Shown piece after piece: positions 17,301 to 24,926 of a DNA stretch of 64,000 bases. This DNA is from Melioribacteraceae bacterium (GTDB lineage Bacteria; Bacteroidota; Ignavibacteria; Ignavibacteriales; Melioribacteraceae): the NCBI GenBank assembly GCA_035362835.1, contig DAOSDY010000006.1, positions 1 to 64,000 of the forward strand, read 5' to 3'. The number at the start of each line of letters is the position of its first letter. Positions within the stretch are counted from its first letter, which is position 1. A program made the translations under genes and the position numbers. Under the pieces are notes generated by a model, which was not told where the DNA came from, did not search any database, and saw nothing but the letters and a program-made list of their open reading frames with translations.

Positions 17301-17670
17301 GATTTTTAAAATCAATAAATTTTACAGGAGTGTTTATGCAAGTTATTGGGTTTTCTTTAACTGTTCCTTTAAGTAAAAGATAATGTGCTTGTTTATTAGC
17401 TTCGTAAAGACTTGGCGCGGTTAAAGCGGTAAATCCTCTCAACAATTGGTCAAGGTGATTCGGGGTAAGCCATTCTTTACCATCATCGGTAAGGTTAATT
17501 TTACGAATTGAATCTTTAAAAATATCTGCAAGAATGACATCCTTAAATGTTTTGCGTGCGCTTGATTTTGGGTCTTGAGGAATTCCCTCACCTTGATCGA
17601 TTACAGGTTCCCAGCCAATTTGATAAAGTTTTTTTAGAAATGGTTTTTCAATGTTGAGATATTCAGGCAT
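14380..17670 (-). CDS. hsdR: Type I restriction enzyme R subunit
   Basis: The motor and nuclease subunit, 1096 residues, of normal length. The PD-(D/E)xK nuclease shows D150 and E164-x-K166 (IRPDIVLFVNGLPF, VVIECKDFD). The SF2 translocase has Walker A HTQGSGKS at 327-334, DEAH in LLIDEAHRTQ, AFTGTPL (motif III) and QAVARVNRP (motif VI). With HsdM and HsdS it would cleave unmodified DNA after translocation. Oddly it is not next to hsdM-hsdS: it follows the AbiEii-like toxin gene by only 9 nt and overlaps the metallopeptidase gene, so it is probably transcribed with the toxin-antitoxin pair. Confidence 0.93.
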   Translation of the reverse strand: MPEYLNIEKPFLKKLYQIGWEPVIDQGEGIPQDPKSSARKTFKDVILADIFKDSIRKINLTDDGKEWLTPNHLDQLLRGFTALTAPSLYEANKQAHYLLLKGTVKENPITCINTPVKFIDFKNPLNNSFVAINQFRLDTPGSTKNHIRPDIVLFVNGLPFVVIECKDFDCSEPLSEAFDQIRRYANLRDDRYGVKEGEERLFHTNLFSIITHGTEARFGSISADFDYYYNWKDIFPEENKKYFDKDINEELELELKPEERQDVLIHGMLNREVVIDILKHFTVFMTTDSGKEVKVVCRYQQYRAVHKIIHRIRTQPTPFDRSGVIWHTQGSGKSLTMVFLIRRMRAYEDLKEYKVILINDRTDLEEQLSKTADLTEEKVTVIEHRADLEKELSPAIPNLNMVMVHKFLEEKIRYSSSLMKAYVEEGVVPEYESFATISESDKIILLIDEAHRTQGGIMSENIFDAFPESTKIAFTGTPLLTDRHKLKTHQRFNSFIDTYKMKDSVDDRATLDILYIGRTSKDQILDKNIFRNEFEDMFKSRTKEEKEEIIRRYGNMIAYLESEKRVIKISEDIIEHYTREILPNGFKAQVVASSIKGAVLYKYEIENALKKKIDAEKAKPDGEKDDELIKQMEFCKVAAYVTQVSNNEEAFITKARNDAAELKAKDNFKKDFNFEKPDTGVAILCVCDRLLTGFDAPIEQVMYLDKNLREHDLLQAVARVNRPKGAFKKNGIVVDYYGVAEHLREALAIYNDDKVDQKSLDDLNAFFRDLNKELPALEARYQRLIKFFIENDVKDIEKFVQQKIDNQYYEFEVAEKCIELAATPKFRAELDVYLRHFFSSLDLLFNVKDADKYWVPAKRFGYLLIRIRNRYKDETMDLKWAGAKVRKLIDKYLVSFGIESKIPPVSLLSEDFPKEVAKFALNPKSKASEMEHAIRKHIKVEMEKDPALFMSLEERLDNIVKNHADDWDRQVLEFEKLRDDLRQGRENDNNYVSKEKAPFFDLMIAITYQTEKPSEEDLKNIARITEIVINHILYALNDHNLWQHDAAIHELEGKVKDELKYFSGIESISKKHDVITAELIKLARNREQELRRIKNA

Positions 17671-17678
17671 AGACAGCT

Positions 17679-18692
17679 CTAGAAAGTTAGTTGATTTATA
17701 TTAGTCTTTAGAGTTATTAATCTTTCTAAAAGTTTATCAAAAGGAAGAGATTCTTTATAAATCATACTTTCTTGCATCAGCTTGTAATCATTTTTCCATT
17801 CTTCTATTAAAGAATCGGGCGGAATAAAATTTATTTTGGAAGGGACATGATTCGAATAGTCTATTCCTCTAATACGAGTAATTGAGCTCCGATGTTCAAC
17901 AATATGGTTGTATAATTTAGAATCGGACAGCGCTATTTGACCATATTCAGAATCCATTATTCTTTCAATGTCGTATAAATGCCGGCTTAATCTATCAACA
18001 CGAATTTTATCGGGAGTTTTTTGAAACTCTTCATGCAATAGGAATATTTTTTCAAGGAATGTTCGTTCCGGGTTCACAGCCGGGATAGTTATATCGTCAT
18101 CAGCAAAGGATTGTTCTTTATAATATTCGCCAACAAGGGATGAAAAAGATTTTTGAGTATTTGGCTCTATTAAAGAGCGGCTTCCAATTTCAATTAAGAC
18201 TCTTGGCAAAATGTACTCCGAGGTTTCCGTAACGCTTGGATAGTTTACCTCGATAATCAGAGGGTCTTGATCGTCTGAAGTTGTTGGCGCGACTTTGATT
18301 TCCAGGCTTTGAAAACCGGCTTCTTTATAAACCGAGATTAGCGCCGGGGCAAATGTGTCAACAATGTAGCTGCAAGAGCGTTCTCTAAGCTTTTTAACTT
18401 GAGATTGAGTCAGCTGTTCAGCAAAGCCCAAAAATTTACGATCAAGCGCCAGATCAATATCCTCAGAAAACCGATCAATAAGTTTCCACGCTTTACTTAA
18501 AGATGTTCCTCCTTTGAAGACAGTATGAGGAGCTACATCCATATTAAAAACCAAGTCGAGTGTTCGAACAACCCACCAATCTTTTTCAACCGCGGCAGCG
18601 GGCAAACCAGATTTATTACTAATCTCCACAAAAATATTTTGTTTAGTAGCGTCTTGAAGTTCAAACCATTTTTTCACCGCAGTTTCATTCAT
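17679..18692 (-). CDS. AbiEii/AbiGii-type nucleotidyltransferase toxin
   Basis: The nucleotidyltransferase (DUF1814) signature is clear: HTVFKGGTSLSKAW with GGTSL at residues 61-65 and RFSEDIDLAL with SEDID at 76-80, then a helical C-terminal region. Toxins of this family, partnered by AbiEi, block growth by nucleotide transfer, probably onto RNA targets, and cause abortive infection. I chose ATG 18692 (337 aa), which overlaps the antitoxin gene's end by 8 nt as expected for coupled toxin-antitoxin genes; an in-frame start at 18713 is possible. hsdR follows by 9 nt. The motifs are intact, so the toxin is likely active. Confidence 0.87.
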   Translation of the reverse strand: MNETAVKKWFELQDATKQNIFVEISNKSGLPAAAVEKDWWVVRTLDLVFNMDVAPHTVFKGGTSLSKAWKLIDRFSEDIDLALDRKFLGFAEQLTQSQVKKLRERSCSYIVDTFAPALISVYKEAGFQSLEIKVAPTTSDDQDPLIIEVNYPSVTETSEYILPRVLIEIGSRSLIEPNTQKSFSSLVGEYYKEQSFADDDITIPAVNPERTFLEKIFLLHEEFQKTPDKIRVDRLSRHLYDIERIMDSEYGQIALSDSKLYNHIVEHRSSITRIRGIDYSNHVPSKINFIPPDSLIEEWKNDYKLMQESMIYKESLPFDKLLERLITLKTNINQLTF

Positions 18693-19299
18693 TTGATTTT
18701 TCTCTAAGAGCAATTAAAAATATCTTTCTAATCCACTCGGGTGCCGTTCCTATATCATGTTGAAGATGGGTAACTTTTTCCTCTTTAAGAAGCTGCAGAA
18801 TTTTTTCTACTTCTTGCTGGGTAACTTTATCTTTACCAATTGTACGAAGGGCTTGAATAACTAAACTACTTATTTGACCGATTGCCGCGAGGTTTTTAGG
18901 AGCGGTTTTTTTGAAAGTAATTGTGCGTCCACCGATTTTAATTTTGCGCGCGGCGCCGTCTGTAAGGTATACCATATTAAGAGGAACTTGAGTGGACAAG
19001 CCCAATTTATTAAGAGCAAAAGCTCCGGTTGGTACGATGCGGGCTTTATCCCGTTTCGCAATTGTGTTAGCTACGGTTTCTGCCTGTGGAGTTACAAAAC
19101 CAATAACCGGGTCTTTAAGCGGGCGGGTGTAGATGCCGGTAGCAACTCTTTTGAGTTCACCAGATTTTGTTAATCTTTCAAGAGCTTTTGCGGCGGTTCT
19201 TGAGTTAGCAATTGTTAGGAAGTTATCCGCAAAAAAGAGCGAGCCCCTCTTGGCTTTTTTAATTTTGGTAAGTATTTGCGATTCAACGCTTTGCGGCAT
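18685..19299 (-). CDS. AbiEi-type antitoxin / autorepressor (DUF6088-like)
   Basis: A 204-residue protein with an N-terminal winged-helix region (SLFFADNFLTIANSRTAAKALERLTKSGELKRVATGIYTRP split over residues ~20-60) followed by the AbiEi antitoxin core (VPTGAFALNKLGLST and MVYLTDG). AbiEi proteins neutralise the toxin by acting on its expression or activity and repress their own promoter by binding inverted repeats. An 11-bp inverted repeat lies 16-46 bp upstream of this start. A GAGG site 7 nt before the ATG supports it. The gene overlaps the downstream toxin gene. Confidence 0.85.
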   Translation of the reverse strand: MPQSVESQILTKIKKAKRGSLFFADNFLTIANSRTAAKALERLTKSGELKRVATGIYTRPLKDPVIGFVTPQAETVANTIAKRDKARIVPTGAFALNKLGLSTQVPLNMVYLTDGAARKIKIGGRTITFKKTAPKNLAAIGQISSLVIQALRTIGKDKVTQQEVEKILQLLKEEKVTHLQHDIGTAPEWIRKIFLIALREKSNE

Positions 19300-19314
19300 T
19301 ATAGAGCCTCATTT

Positions 19315-19345
19315 TTGTCGCAAATTTAGCAAATATTTGCGACAA
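19315..19345 (-). promoter_or_regulatory. Palindromic operator upstream of the AbiEi/AbiEii pair
   Basis: A perfect 11-bp inverted repeat, TTGTCGCAAAT (19315-19325) and ATTTGCGACAA (19335-19345), with a 9-nt spacer that itself contains a further GCAAAT half-site. It lies just upstream of the antitoxin start. AbiEi antitoxins are known to bind inverted repeats in their promoter, so this is the probable autoregulatory site. Confidence 0.75.
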
Positions 19346-19382
19346 GATTACCACAATTATTGATTGTGGGTTTGCTAAAACT

Positions 19383-19402
19383 CCCCGACTTGAAAGTCGG
19401 GG
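19383..19402 (-). terminator. Intrinsic terminator after hsdS
   Basis: A perfect 9-bp hairpin, CCCCGACTT at 19383-19391 and AAGTCGGGG at 19394-19402, starts immediately after the hsdS stop. On the minus strand it is followed by AGTTTTAG. It would separate hsdM-hsdS transcripts from the toxin-antitoxin/hsdR unit. Confidence 0.75.
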
Positions 19403-20653
19403 TTAATCTACTTTTACGCGCTTTCTTCCGGTTAAAAGAACTTGCATCAGTCCGGTTTTAATAGATTTATATTTTTTTACGGTATTCTGTTCAACCAGTA
19501 AATAATTCTCAATAGAGTTGATATGATTATATATTTCTATTTGCTCTGAAACGTCTTTTGGAAATGTAATTTTCATTTTTCTGATTGAATCAATGACAAC
19601 ACGCGTTAATGCACTACCAGTCTTAAATTTTAATAATTCTCTATCAAAATAAAATGACTTTAAATATGAGTATAAAAATTGTGGTTTAACTTTTTCATTA
19701 CATCTTAGTAATGCAATACTTGACAATACTACGATCTTTCTGTTGCCATTAAAGAGAATAATTTTACCAATTGTTCCATCCTTAGATAATAGAACATCAT
19801 CCTTTTGAGGTGAGCAATTTTGTGTAACCAAAAAATCAAAATCTTCTTTGCTTATTTGAGTACAACTATCGTAATTAAAATCATTTTCTAACATATCCTT
19901 AACATTGCCAATTAAATAATTAGAAGGGCTCGTTTTAGGACTTTTATGAGAACCATCTGTAAGTAAATTTGTAATATTCTTAAGTGTATCAATCTCCCAC
20001 TCTTTTGGAATAAAACCAAGCTTTGTTTGTTTATAAAGTTCTGGTGCTTGGTTGTATGTTTGGCGAATTTTACCGGTTTTAATATCTATACCGCGAGTAA
20101 AGAGGTCTTGCATTAATCCTTGTTTAATGGATTTATATTTTTCTATTGCAGTTTCTGTTTTGGAGATTACTGAATCGATAGATGACAGGATTGAAGCGAT
20201 TTTGCGTTGCTCGTTTTCAATGGGATGAAATATTCTGAAGTTTTCAACAATTGTCGTATTAAGATTAAGTTGTGTTCCGGGTTGTCCTTTTGCCTCAAAA
20301 TCTTTTTCATGAAATTGAAGTATATAATATAGAAATTCAATATCGGTATTTTTAATATCATTGAACAATACGAATCCATCATGAACACATGCAGGCATAT
20401 CAATAATTATGGGTCTACCAATGGTTGCACAAATTGACATTATTAAAGCGCCAGGACCAACTCTAACACTCAGCGACTCACCTAAAGGGGATACATATTG
20501 TTCAGTTTTCTTCAAATATTTTTGCGATTTGGTTACATCTGAAATTCTGACCCAACCGACTTCACCACCAAAATATTTAGGATCACCGATAGGTCTTGGT
20601 GAAGCTCCTCTCCTCACTTTTGCTATTTCACCAATTGTAGTATTAGGAACCAT
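19403..20653 (-). CDS. hsdS: Type I restriction specificity subunit S
   Basis: The target-recognition subunit, 416 residues from ATG 20653. Two target-recognition domains are visible: the first begins TTIGEIAKVRRGASPRPIGDP, the second IPKEWEIDTLKNITNLLTDGS. Each is followed by the conserved helical spacer (EQRKIASILSSIDSVISKTE with YKSIKQGLMQDLFTRG, and YKSIKTGLMQVLLTG). I prefer 20653 over an upstream in-frame start at 20755 because homologues begin near here and the ATG overlaps the hsdM stop by 11 nt, suggesting coupling. The two domains differ, so a bipartite asymmetric target is expected; its sequence cannot be read from the protein. Confidence 0.9.
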   Translation of the reverse strand: MVPNTTIGEIAKVRRGASPRPIGDPKYFGGEVGWVRISDVTKSQKYLKKTEQYVSPLGESLSVRVGPGALIMSICATIGRPIIIDMPACVHDGFVLFNDIKNTDIEFLYYILQFHEKDFEAKGQPGTQLNLNTTIVENFRIFHPIENEQRKIASILSSIDSVISKTETAIEKYKSIKQGLMQDLFTRGIDIKTGKIRQTYNQAPELYKQTKLGFIPKEWEIDTLKNITNLLTDGSHKSPKTSPSNYLIGNVKDMLENDFNYDSCTQISKEDFDFLVTQNCSPQKDDVLLSKDGTIGKIILFNGNRKIVVLSSIALLRCNEKVKPQFLYSYLKSFYFDRELLKFKTGSALTRVVIDSIRKMKITFPKDVSEQIEIYNHINSIENYLLVEQNTVKKYKSIKTGLMQVLLTGRKRVKVD

Positions 20654-23294
20654 AACCCAACTCGGATAAGAATTTGTTGAGCTGTTCGGTTTCTTTATCG
20701 CGCTCGTTAAGAATTGTGTGCAATGGAGTTGTGTATTTATTCCAAAGGTTTTCAATTACAAAAAGGAATTTACGCTGGTATTGCTTAAGGTATTCATCAA
20801 CTGTTGTTGTTAGCGTTCTTTTCCAACGGGCAAGTATTAAAACTTTAGCTTCTTCTTGTGTTATTTTTTCGCGAGCAAGTTCAACGGTTTTTTCTTTATT
20901 ATTTCTTATCTCTTTGATTACCAACCGTACTTCTTTCAATTCTTTATCAAGTTCATAATGCCGTTCAACAAGTTTTTCGGTTTCTGCTTTGCGTTTTGCG
21001 TAATCGGCGGCAAGTGGTTTTAAATCTTCAATCTCTTTTAGAAGAGAATCAAGTTCAGCATTAATACCAAATTCATGCTTGTCTATTTTTATTTTTAGTT
21101 CATCCTTTTTCTCTTTATCAATATCTTTTAATATCGTTTTAGCGTTGGCATTATAGCGTTTGATAAGATTGTTAATCTGTTTTTCATGCGCTTTTTGCTT
21201 GGCGCCGTTTTCTTTTATGCGCTCTTTATGCTCTATCAAAATATCCTTTGGAAATACTTCATAATCATCTTCGTTATACTGTCCTTCCTCGAGTTCGTTA
21301 ACTTCTTTAAAAAGAGCTTCAATTTCATCCCGGCGGAATTCTTTTTCCCTTAATTCTTGTAATACTTCAGGGAATTGAGATTCAAGAATTTCATTATCGG
21401 GTATTAATTCCGGATTCCAATTACTGGCAGCAACGGATTTTAGATCTGCGGCAATTGTATTCCAGAAATGAGCGAACGAGCCACGTGATTGATAGAGATC
21501 GAGGATATTAAGAGAGAGCATTTGATCTGCAATGCTTGAAGTAAAAATTTGTCTTAACTCAAAAAGGTTTTTATTAACGGGGAGTTTTTCAAGACGCTCA
21601 AGATTTTCGTTCCACCAAGAATCGATAAGATCGAAATACTGCTGGTGCTTAGTTTTAATCGCGTCTGAATCATCAATTATTTTTTTAATGTGTTCTTTTT
21701 CTGAAATAGATTTATTGAATTGATAATACTTTTCATATTCATTGGATTGAGATTCTTCACCTGATAAATCGGGTCCAGAATGACATATGAAAAGCGACTC
21801 TTTGAGATCGGAATAGTTTTCGAAGTAAGGATTCAATGATTCAATTTCGGATTTTGGGATCCCTCCATGGAGATGAGATCTAACATCGTGCGGTTCGGGC
21901 GGTGGAGAATTATCTACATAGCGGCGGACATTCAGAATATATTCTTCTTGTTCAATTTCTTCTTTAGAAACTAACTTGGAATAATTTGGTATTTCAATTT
22001 TGTTCTTATAGACGTAAGTAATTTTTTCGATGTCTTCTGGTCTAAGCTTGTTCTGAACTTTTCCTTCTTTAAATTCTTTATCCGCGTTGATAAGTAAAAC
22101 ATTCTTTCTTTCTCCAGTTCCATTCATGTTTACTACCAAGAAAGCAGCGGGAATTCCCGTTCCATAGAAAAGAGCAGGAGGTAAACTAACAACAGCTTCA
22201 AGAAAACCATTTTGGATAAGCCAATTGCGCATATTCTTTTCTTCACCACCACGGAATAAAACTCCATTTGGCATTACTACTGCTAAACGCCCGTTACTTT
22301 TAAGAGAATGAATCATATGTTGAACGAACATGAAATCGGATTTGCCTTTTTTAGGCATTTTGAAATTGAAGCGTTCGGCATGCTGCATTCCTTCTGTAGT
22401 CCAATTCTGGGAGAAAGGTGGATTAGCAAGCACAACATCAAAACGACGAGTTACACCTCCCTCAATGTGGAGAGGATTTAATAATGTATCACCATTTTGA
22501 ATGTTTGCGTCATAAATATCATGAAAGAGAAAATTCATTTTGCAGAGAGACCATGTTGTTCCGTTTTTCTCTTGACCGAAAAGACTAACGTTCTTATCAA
22601 TACCATACCTGTTTTTAACATAGTTATATGCTTGTATTAAAAAGCCGCCGGAACCAACGGTTGGATCATAAATTTCATCATTTTCTTTAGGCTCAACAAT
22701 ATTGACCAGCAAGTTTACTACTTCACCAGGAGTATAAAATTCGCCTCCTTTTTTACCAGAAGAGTCAGCAAAATATTTTATTAATATTTCATAAGCTGAA
22801 CCGAGTAAATCCGGAAACTCCAAATTAGAATCTTGAAAAGAAACTTTGCTTAATTCATGAATGAGAACTTTAAGATCGGAATCGCCGATACGTTTGTTCT
22901 TTCCAACTTGTTTATTGAAGTCGATTGTTGATAAAACGCCTTGCTCGATTTTATCGGGATTGGTTTCCTCAATTGCCTCAAAAGCGATGCGAAGACCATC
23001 ACCAATTTCTTCATGCAAAGTTTTAATATGGTCCCAACGCGCAGGTTCAGGAATAAAGAATTGATAAGCGTGTTGATCTTTAACCGCTTCTTCAATTTGT
23101 TCTTCAGAAGCGCCTCTTTCTCTGAATGATTTTTCTCTGATGTTTCTCGCTTCGTCAAATTTATCATTTATTCGTTTTAGAAATAGAACCGCGATAACAT
23201 ATTCTTTGAACTCGGAAGCGTCCATGTTGCCACGGAGAGATTCGCAAATTTCTTCTAAAATATTTTCAAGCTTATTTAGGGTAAGTTTATTCAT
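20643..23294 (-). CDS. hsdM: Type I modification methyltransferase M subunit, long form
   Basis: An N6-adenine methyltransferase, with the HsdM N-terminal helical domain at 1-150, SAM-binding motif I DPTVGSGGF at 210-218 and catalytic NPPF at 291-294. At 883 residues it is much longer than the common ~500-residue form: residues ~470-883 are a charged, largely coiled-coil extension (RREEI, KQINNLIKRYNANAK, ERHYELDKELKEVRL). With HsdS it methylates and protects host DNA. It is the first gene of the minus-strand run and is translationally coupled to hsdS. Confidence 0.92.
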   Translation of the reverse strand: MNKLTLNKLENILEEICESLRGNMDASEFKEYVIAVLFLKRINDKFDEARNIREKSFRERGASEEQIEEAVKDQHAYQFFIPEPARWDHIKTLHEEIGDGLRIAFEAIEETNPDKIEQGVLSTIDFNKQVGKNKRIGDSDLKVLIHELSKVSFQDSNLEFPDLLGSAYEILIKYFADSSGKKGGEFYTPGEVVNLLVNIVEPKENDEIYDPTVGSGGFLIQAYNYVKNRYGIDKNVSLFGQEKNGTTWSLCKMNFLFHDIYDANIQNGDTLLNPLHIEGGVTRRFDVVLANPPFSQNWTTEGMQHAERFNFKMPKKGKSDFMFVQHMIHSLKSNGRLAVVMPNGVLFRGGEEKNMRNWLIQNGFLEAVVSLPPALFYGTGIPAAFLVVNMNGTGERKNVLLINADKEFKEGKVQNKLRPEDIEKITYVYKNKIEIPNYSKLVSKEEIEQEEYILNVRRYVDNSPPPEPHDVRSHLHGGIPKSEIESLNPYFENYSDLKESLFICHSGPDLSGEESQSNEYEKYYQFNKSISEKEHIKKIIDDSDAIKTKHQQYFDLIDSWWNENLERLEKLPVNKNLFELRQIFTSSIADQMLSLNILDLYQSRGSFAHFWNTIAADLKSVAASNWNPELIPDNEILESQFPEVLQELREKEFRRDEIEALFKEVNELEEGQYNEDDYEVFPKDILIEHKERIKENGAKQKAHEKQINNLIKRYNANAKTILKDIDKEKKDELKIKIDKHEFGINAELDSLLKEIEDLKPLAADYAKRKAETEKLVERHYELDKELKEVRLVIKEIRNNKEKTVELAREKITQEEAKVLILARWKRTLTTTVDEYLKQYQRKFLFVIENLWNKYTTPLHTILNERDKETEQLNKFLSELGYGS

Positions 23295-23660
23295 AGATTG
23301 TTTGAAATTTTAATAGGATAATACAGTATTACTTTATAGAAATTAATTAAAGTTCGATAAAAATGAAAGAATAACCTAAATAATTTCACTTCGTTAATAA
23401 ATGCGAGTGGATGGACAAATACAAATTATATTAAAATTGTTTCATCATCCATCTTGATAGAAGAAATCGGGATGTCCAACTCCATATTATTTTTGATTTG
23501 GTTCATTATCCATCCCGCTAAAAAACAGCGGGATGTCCAACTCGATGTTATATTTATATTGTTGAGTTGTCCACAGTAATATTATTTCTTTTATTTCTTT
23601 CTCTCTTTCTTTCTTTGTTAAAAAGAACGTGTTCGGAACAGGTTTTTTTATAACGAGAGA
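23295..23660. other. Intergenic region between hsdM and phage early genes
   Basis: This 366-bp stretch has no gene. It holds two imperfect 61-bp tandem repeats (23441-23562), a 9-bp hairpin (CATCCCGCT at 23511-23519, AGCGGGATG at 23527-23535) and a pyrimidine-rich tract (~23585-23618). The hsdM promoter should lie in its left part, but I see no convincing box. Confidence 0.6.
23441..23562. repeat. Two 61-bp imperfect tandem repeats
   Basis: Units 23441-23501 and 23502-23562 share TTCATNATCCATC at the start and CGGGATGTCCAACTC (23468-23482 and 23529-23543). The second unit forms a perfect 9-bp hairpin; a related GTGGATGGACAAA lies inverted at 23407. Function is unknown. Confidence 0.7.
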
Positions 23661-24059
23661 TCAGGTTGGTCTAATAAGCTTCAGTTCGTTTTTGCTTAAG
23701 AGGGCTTTTTCGCGGTTTTCCTTATTGCGGACACGCTGTTTCATAACCTCCTTAAAAGTTTCGCGGACATTCTCCGTAGAAACATTCCCATCGATATCGA
23801 TCAACAATTCACATTCTTTCGACAGGTAGGAAACAAACTCCTGAAACTCTTCTATGCTCATTCCCAGATCTGACGAAACGGAGGCAACGACATATTTTTT
23901 GTTTAGGTTGAGGATGCAGTTATCGGACCCGGCGATAATATTATTGAGCGCCCAAAATCTCCCCTCTCCCGCCCAGCCGTATTTGAGTCGGAGGAGTTTG
24001 AACTTAGGATGATTATGAGAATTAGAATAGTGGCAATAATACTCGATATTATTTTTCAT
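23661..24059 (-). CDS. Phage early protein resembling Lin1244/Lin1753 (DUF4373) N-terminal domains
   Basis: A 132-residue protein whose first half (YYCHYSNSHNHPKFKLLRLK, YGWAGEGRFWALNNIIAG) resembles the helix-turn-helix domain found at the N-terminus of phage replication or DnaD-like proteins (DUF4373). The C-terminal part is charged and helical (KEVMKQRVRNKENREKALL). It would bind DNA during replication or its control. Its ATG overlaps the preceding small gene by 11 nt, making it the third gene of a tightly coupled early operon. It is shorter than full replication proteins, so it may be a regulator. Confidence 0.6.
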   Translation of the reverse strand: MKNNIEYYCHYSNSHNHPKFKLLRLKYGWAGEGRFWALNNIIAGSDNCILNLNKKYVVASVSSDLGMSIEEFQEFVSYLSKECELLIDIDGNVSTENVRETFKEVMKQRVRNKENREKALLSKNELKLIRPT

Positions 24060-24210
24060 TCAGCAATTTAGAAATATGATTAAGGATAGCCGTATTAGCT
24101 TCGATTGAGACTGTTGTACGGATACCTTTAAGCTGAAGGTTAAGGACATATTTTTTTAATTTGCCGTGGGTGACCGGATCGATATGAACTAGTTTGGTAT
24201 TAGATTTCAT
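24049..24210 (-). CDS. Small coupled early protein, possibly ribbon-helix-helix
   Basis: A 53-residue frame starting MKSNTKLVHIDPVTHGKLKK and ending HISKLLNEK. Its ATG overlaps the stop of the upstream helix-turn-helix gene (ATGA), and its end overlaps the next gene by 11 nt, which strongly supports translation. The pattern LVHIDPVTHGKLKKYV, then basic and helical residues, is reminiscent of small ribbon-helix-helix proteins, but I do not recognise the family. Confidence 0.6.
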   Translation of the reverse strand: MKSNTKLVHIDPVTHGKLKKYVLNLQLKGIRTTVSIEANTAILNHISKLLNEK

Positions 24211-24446
24211 TTCAGGACCTCATCTAATGTATTCATAGTGAGTGAATTTCTGTTTATAAAATCGATAAGGGAAGGGGCAAAGATTTTCTTATGTATTCTG
24301 CCGGGACAGACAAACACATCAATCTCACCGGATTTAATCAATGTTCGGATAATAGACCGGTCGATATTGGTTATTCTGGAGGCTTCGCTGATAGAAAGGA
24401 TGAGTTTGGGGAGGGAGATGTCCTTGTAAATGATTTTACTTGACAT
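24207..24446 (-). CDS. Small helix-turn-helix protein, excisionase-like
   Basis: A 79-residue protein with a MerR/excisionase-type motif: LSISEASRITNIDRSIIRTLIKSGEIDVF, then a wing-like FVCPGRIHKKIFAPSLIDFI. Such proteins in phage early regions act as excisionases or repressors. It is the first gene leftward from the divergent control region at 24447-24563, and its stop overlaps the next start, so it leads a three-gene coupled operon opposite the HTH gene at 24564. Confidence 0.7.
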   Translation of the reverse strand: MSSKIIYKDISLPKLILSISEASRITNIDRSIIRTLIKSGEIDVFVCPGRIHKKIFAPSLIDFINRNSLTMNTLDEVLK

Positions 24447-24515
24447 TAAAATGTAAATATGTTAATTTGATAATGTGAAAATAAGTTAATTAAATATAAA
24501 TAATGTGTTAATAAA

Positions 24516-24543
24516 TGTCAATAATTGACAATAATATTGTCAA
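24516..24543. promoter_or_regulatory. Overlapping palindromic operators in the early control region
   Basis: TGTCAATAATTGACA (24516-24530) is a perfect palindrome, and TTGACAAT (24525-24532) with ATTGTCAA (24536-24543) forms a second that shares its half-site. They lie between divergent DNA-binding protein genes, the layout of a phage genetic switch. The same half-sites recur at 901-981 near the head genes. Confidence 0.7.
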
Positions 24544-24563
24544 TATGTTAAGAAAGGTTACCC

Positions 24564-24926
24564 GTGGACTCAGAAAAAGTAAAAAAAAGCATACTTGCGA
24601 GGTACAAACGGTTATGTGACTTTGCCGAGGAATTAGGCGTAGATCCTTCTCAGGTCAGCAGATGGATCAGGAAGCCGACGAAAAAATTCCAGGCGATATT
24701 AATAAATAAAGGGATTATAGAAGACGAGAATAAAAAAATAGATGAAGTTGAGAATAATGAAAATGATAAGTCGGAAATTATAAATAATTACAAAAATATT
24801 ATTGCAGAGAAAGAAAAAGTAGTGGAGAAGCTGCTATCGATTATTGAATACCAGGATAAGATTATTGAAGATTACAAAAAGAAGCTGGGGGTTGAGAAGT
24901 GGATAAAAAGTATGAAGGAGAAATAA
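24564..24926 (+). CDS. HTH regulator with coiled-coil tail, probable element repressor
   Basis: A 120-residue protein. Residues 1-45 carry a helix-turn-helix (KRLCDFAEELGVDPSQVSRWIRKPT), and the rest is a strongly charged coiled coil (NNYKNIIAEKEKVVEKLLSII) likely for multimerisation. The start is GTG 24564, supported by AAAGG 6 nt upstream. It is transcribed rightward from the palindromic operator region towards the integrase and is the best candidate to bind the TTGACAAT palindromes. No peptidase domain is present, so it is not a LexA-type repressor. Confidence 0.7.
   Translation: MDSEKVKKSILARYKRLCDFAEELGVDPSQVSRWIRKPTKKFQAILINKGIIEDENKKIDEVENNENDKSEIINNYKNIIAEKEKVVEKLLSIIEYQDKIIEDYKKKLGVEKWIKSMKEK

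Noticed and set aside
23441..23562. Possible CRISPR array
   Set aside because: Only two adjacent 61-bp units exist with no spacers of constant length and no cas genes.
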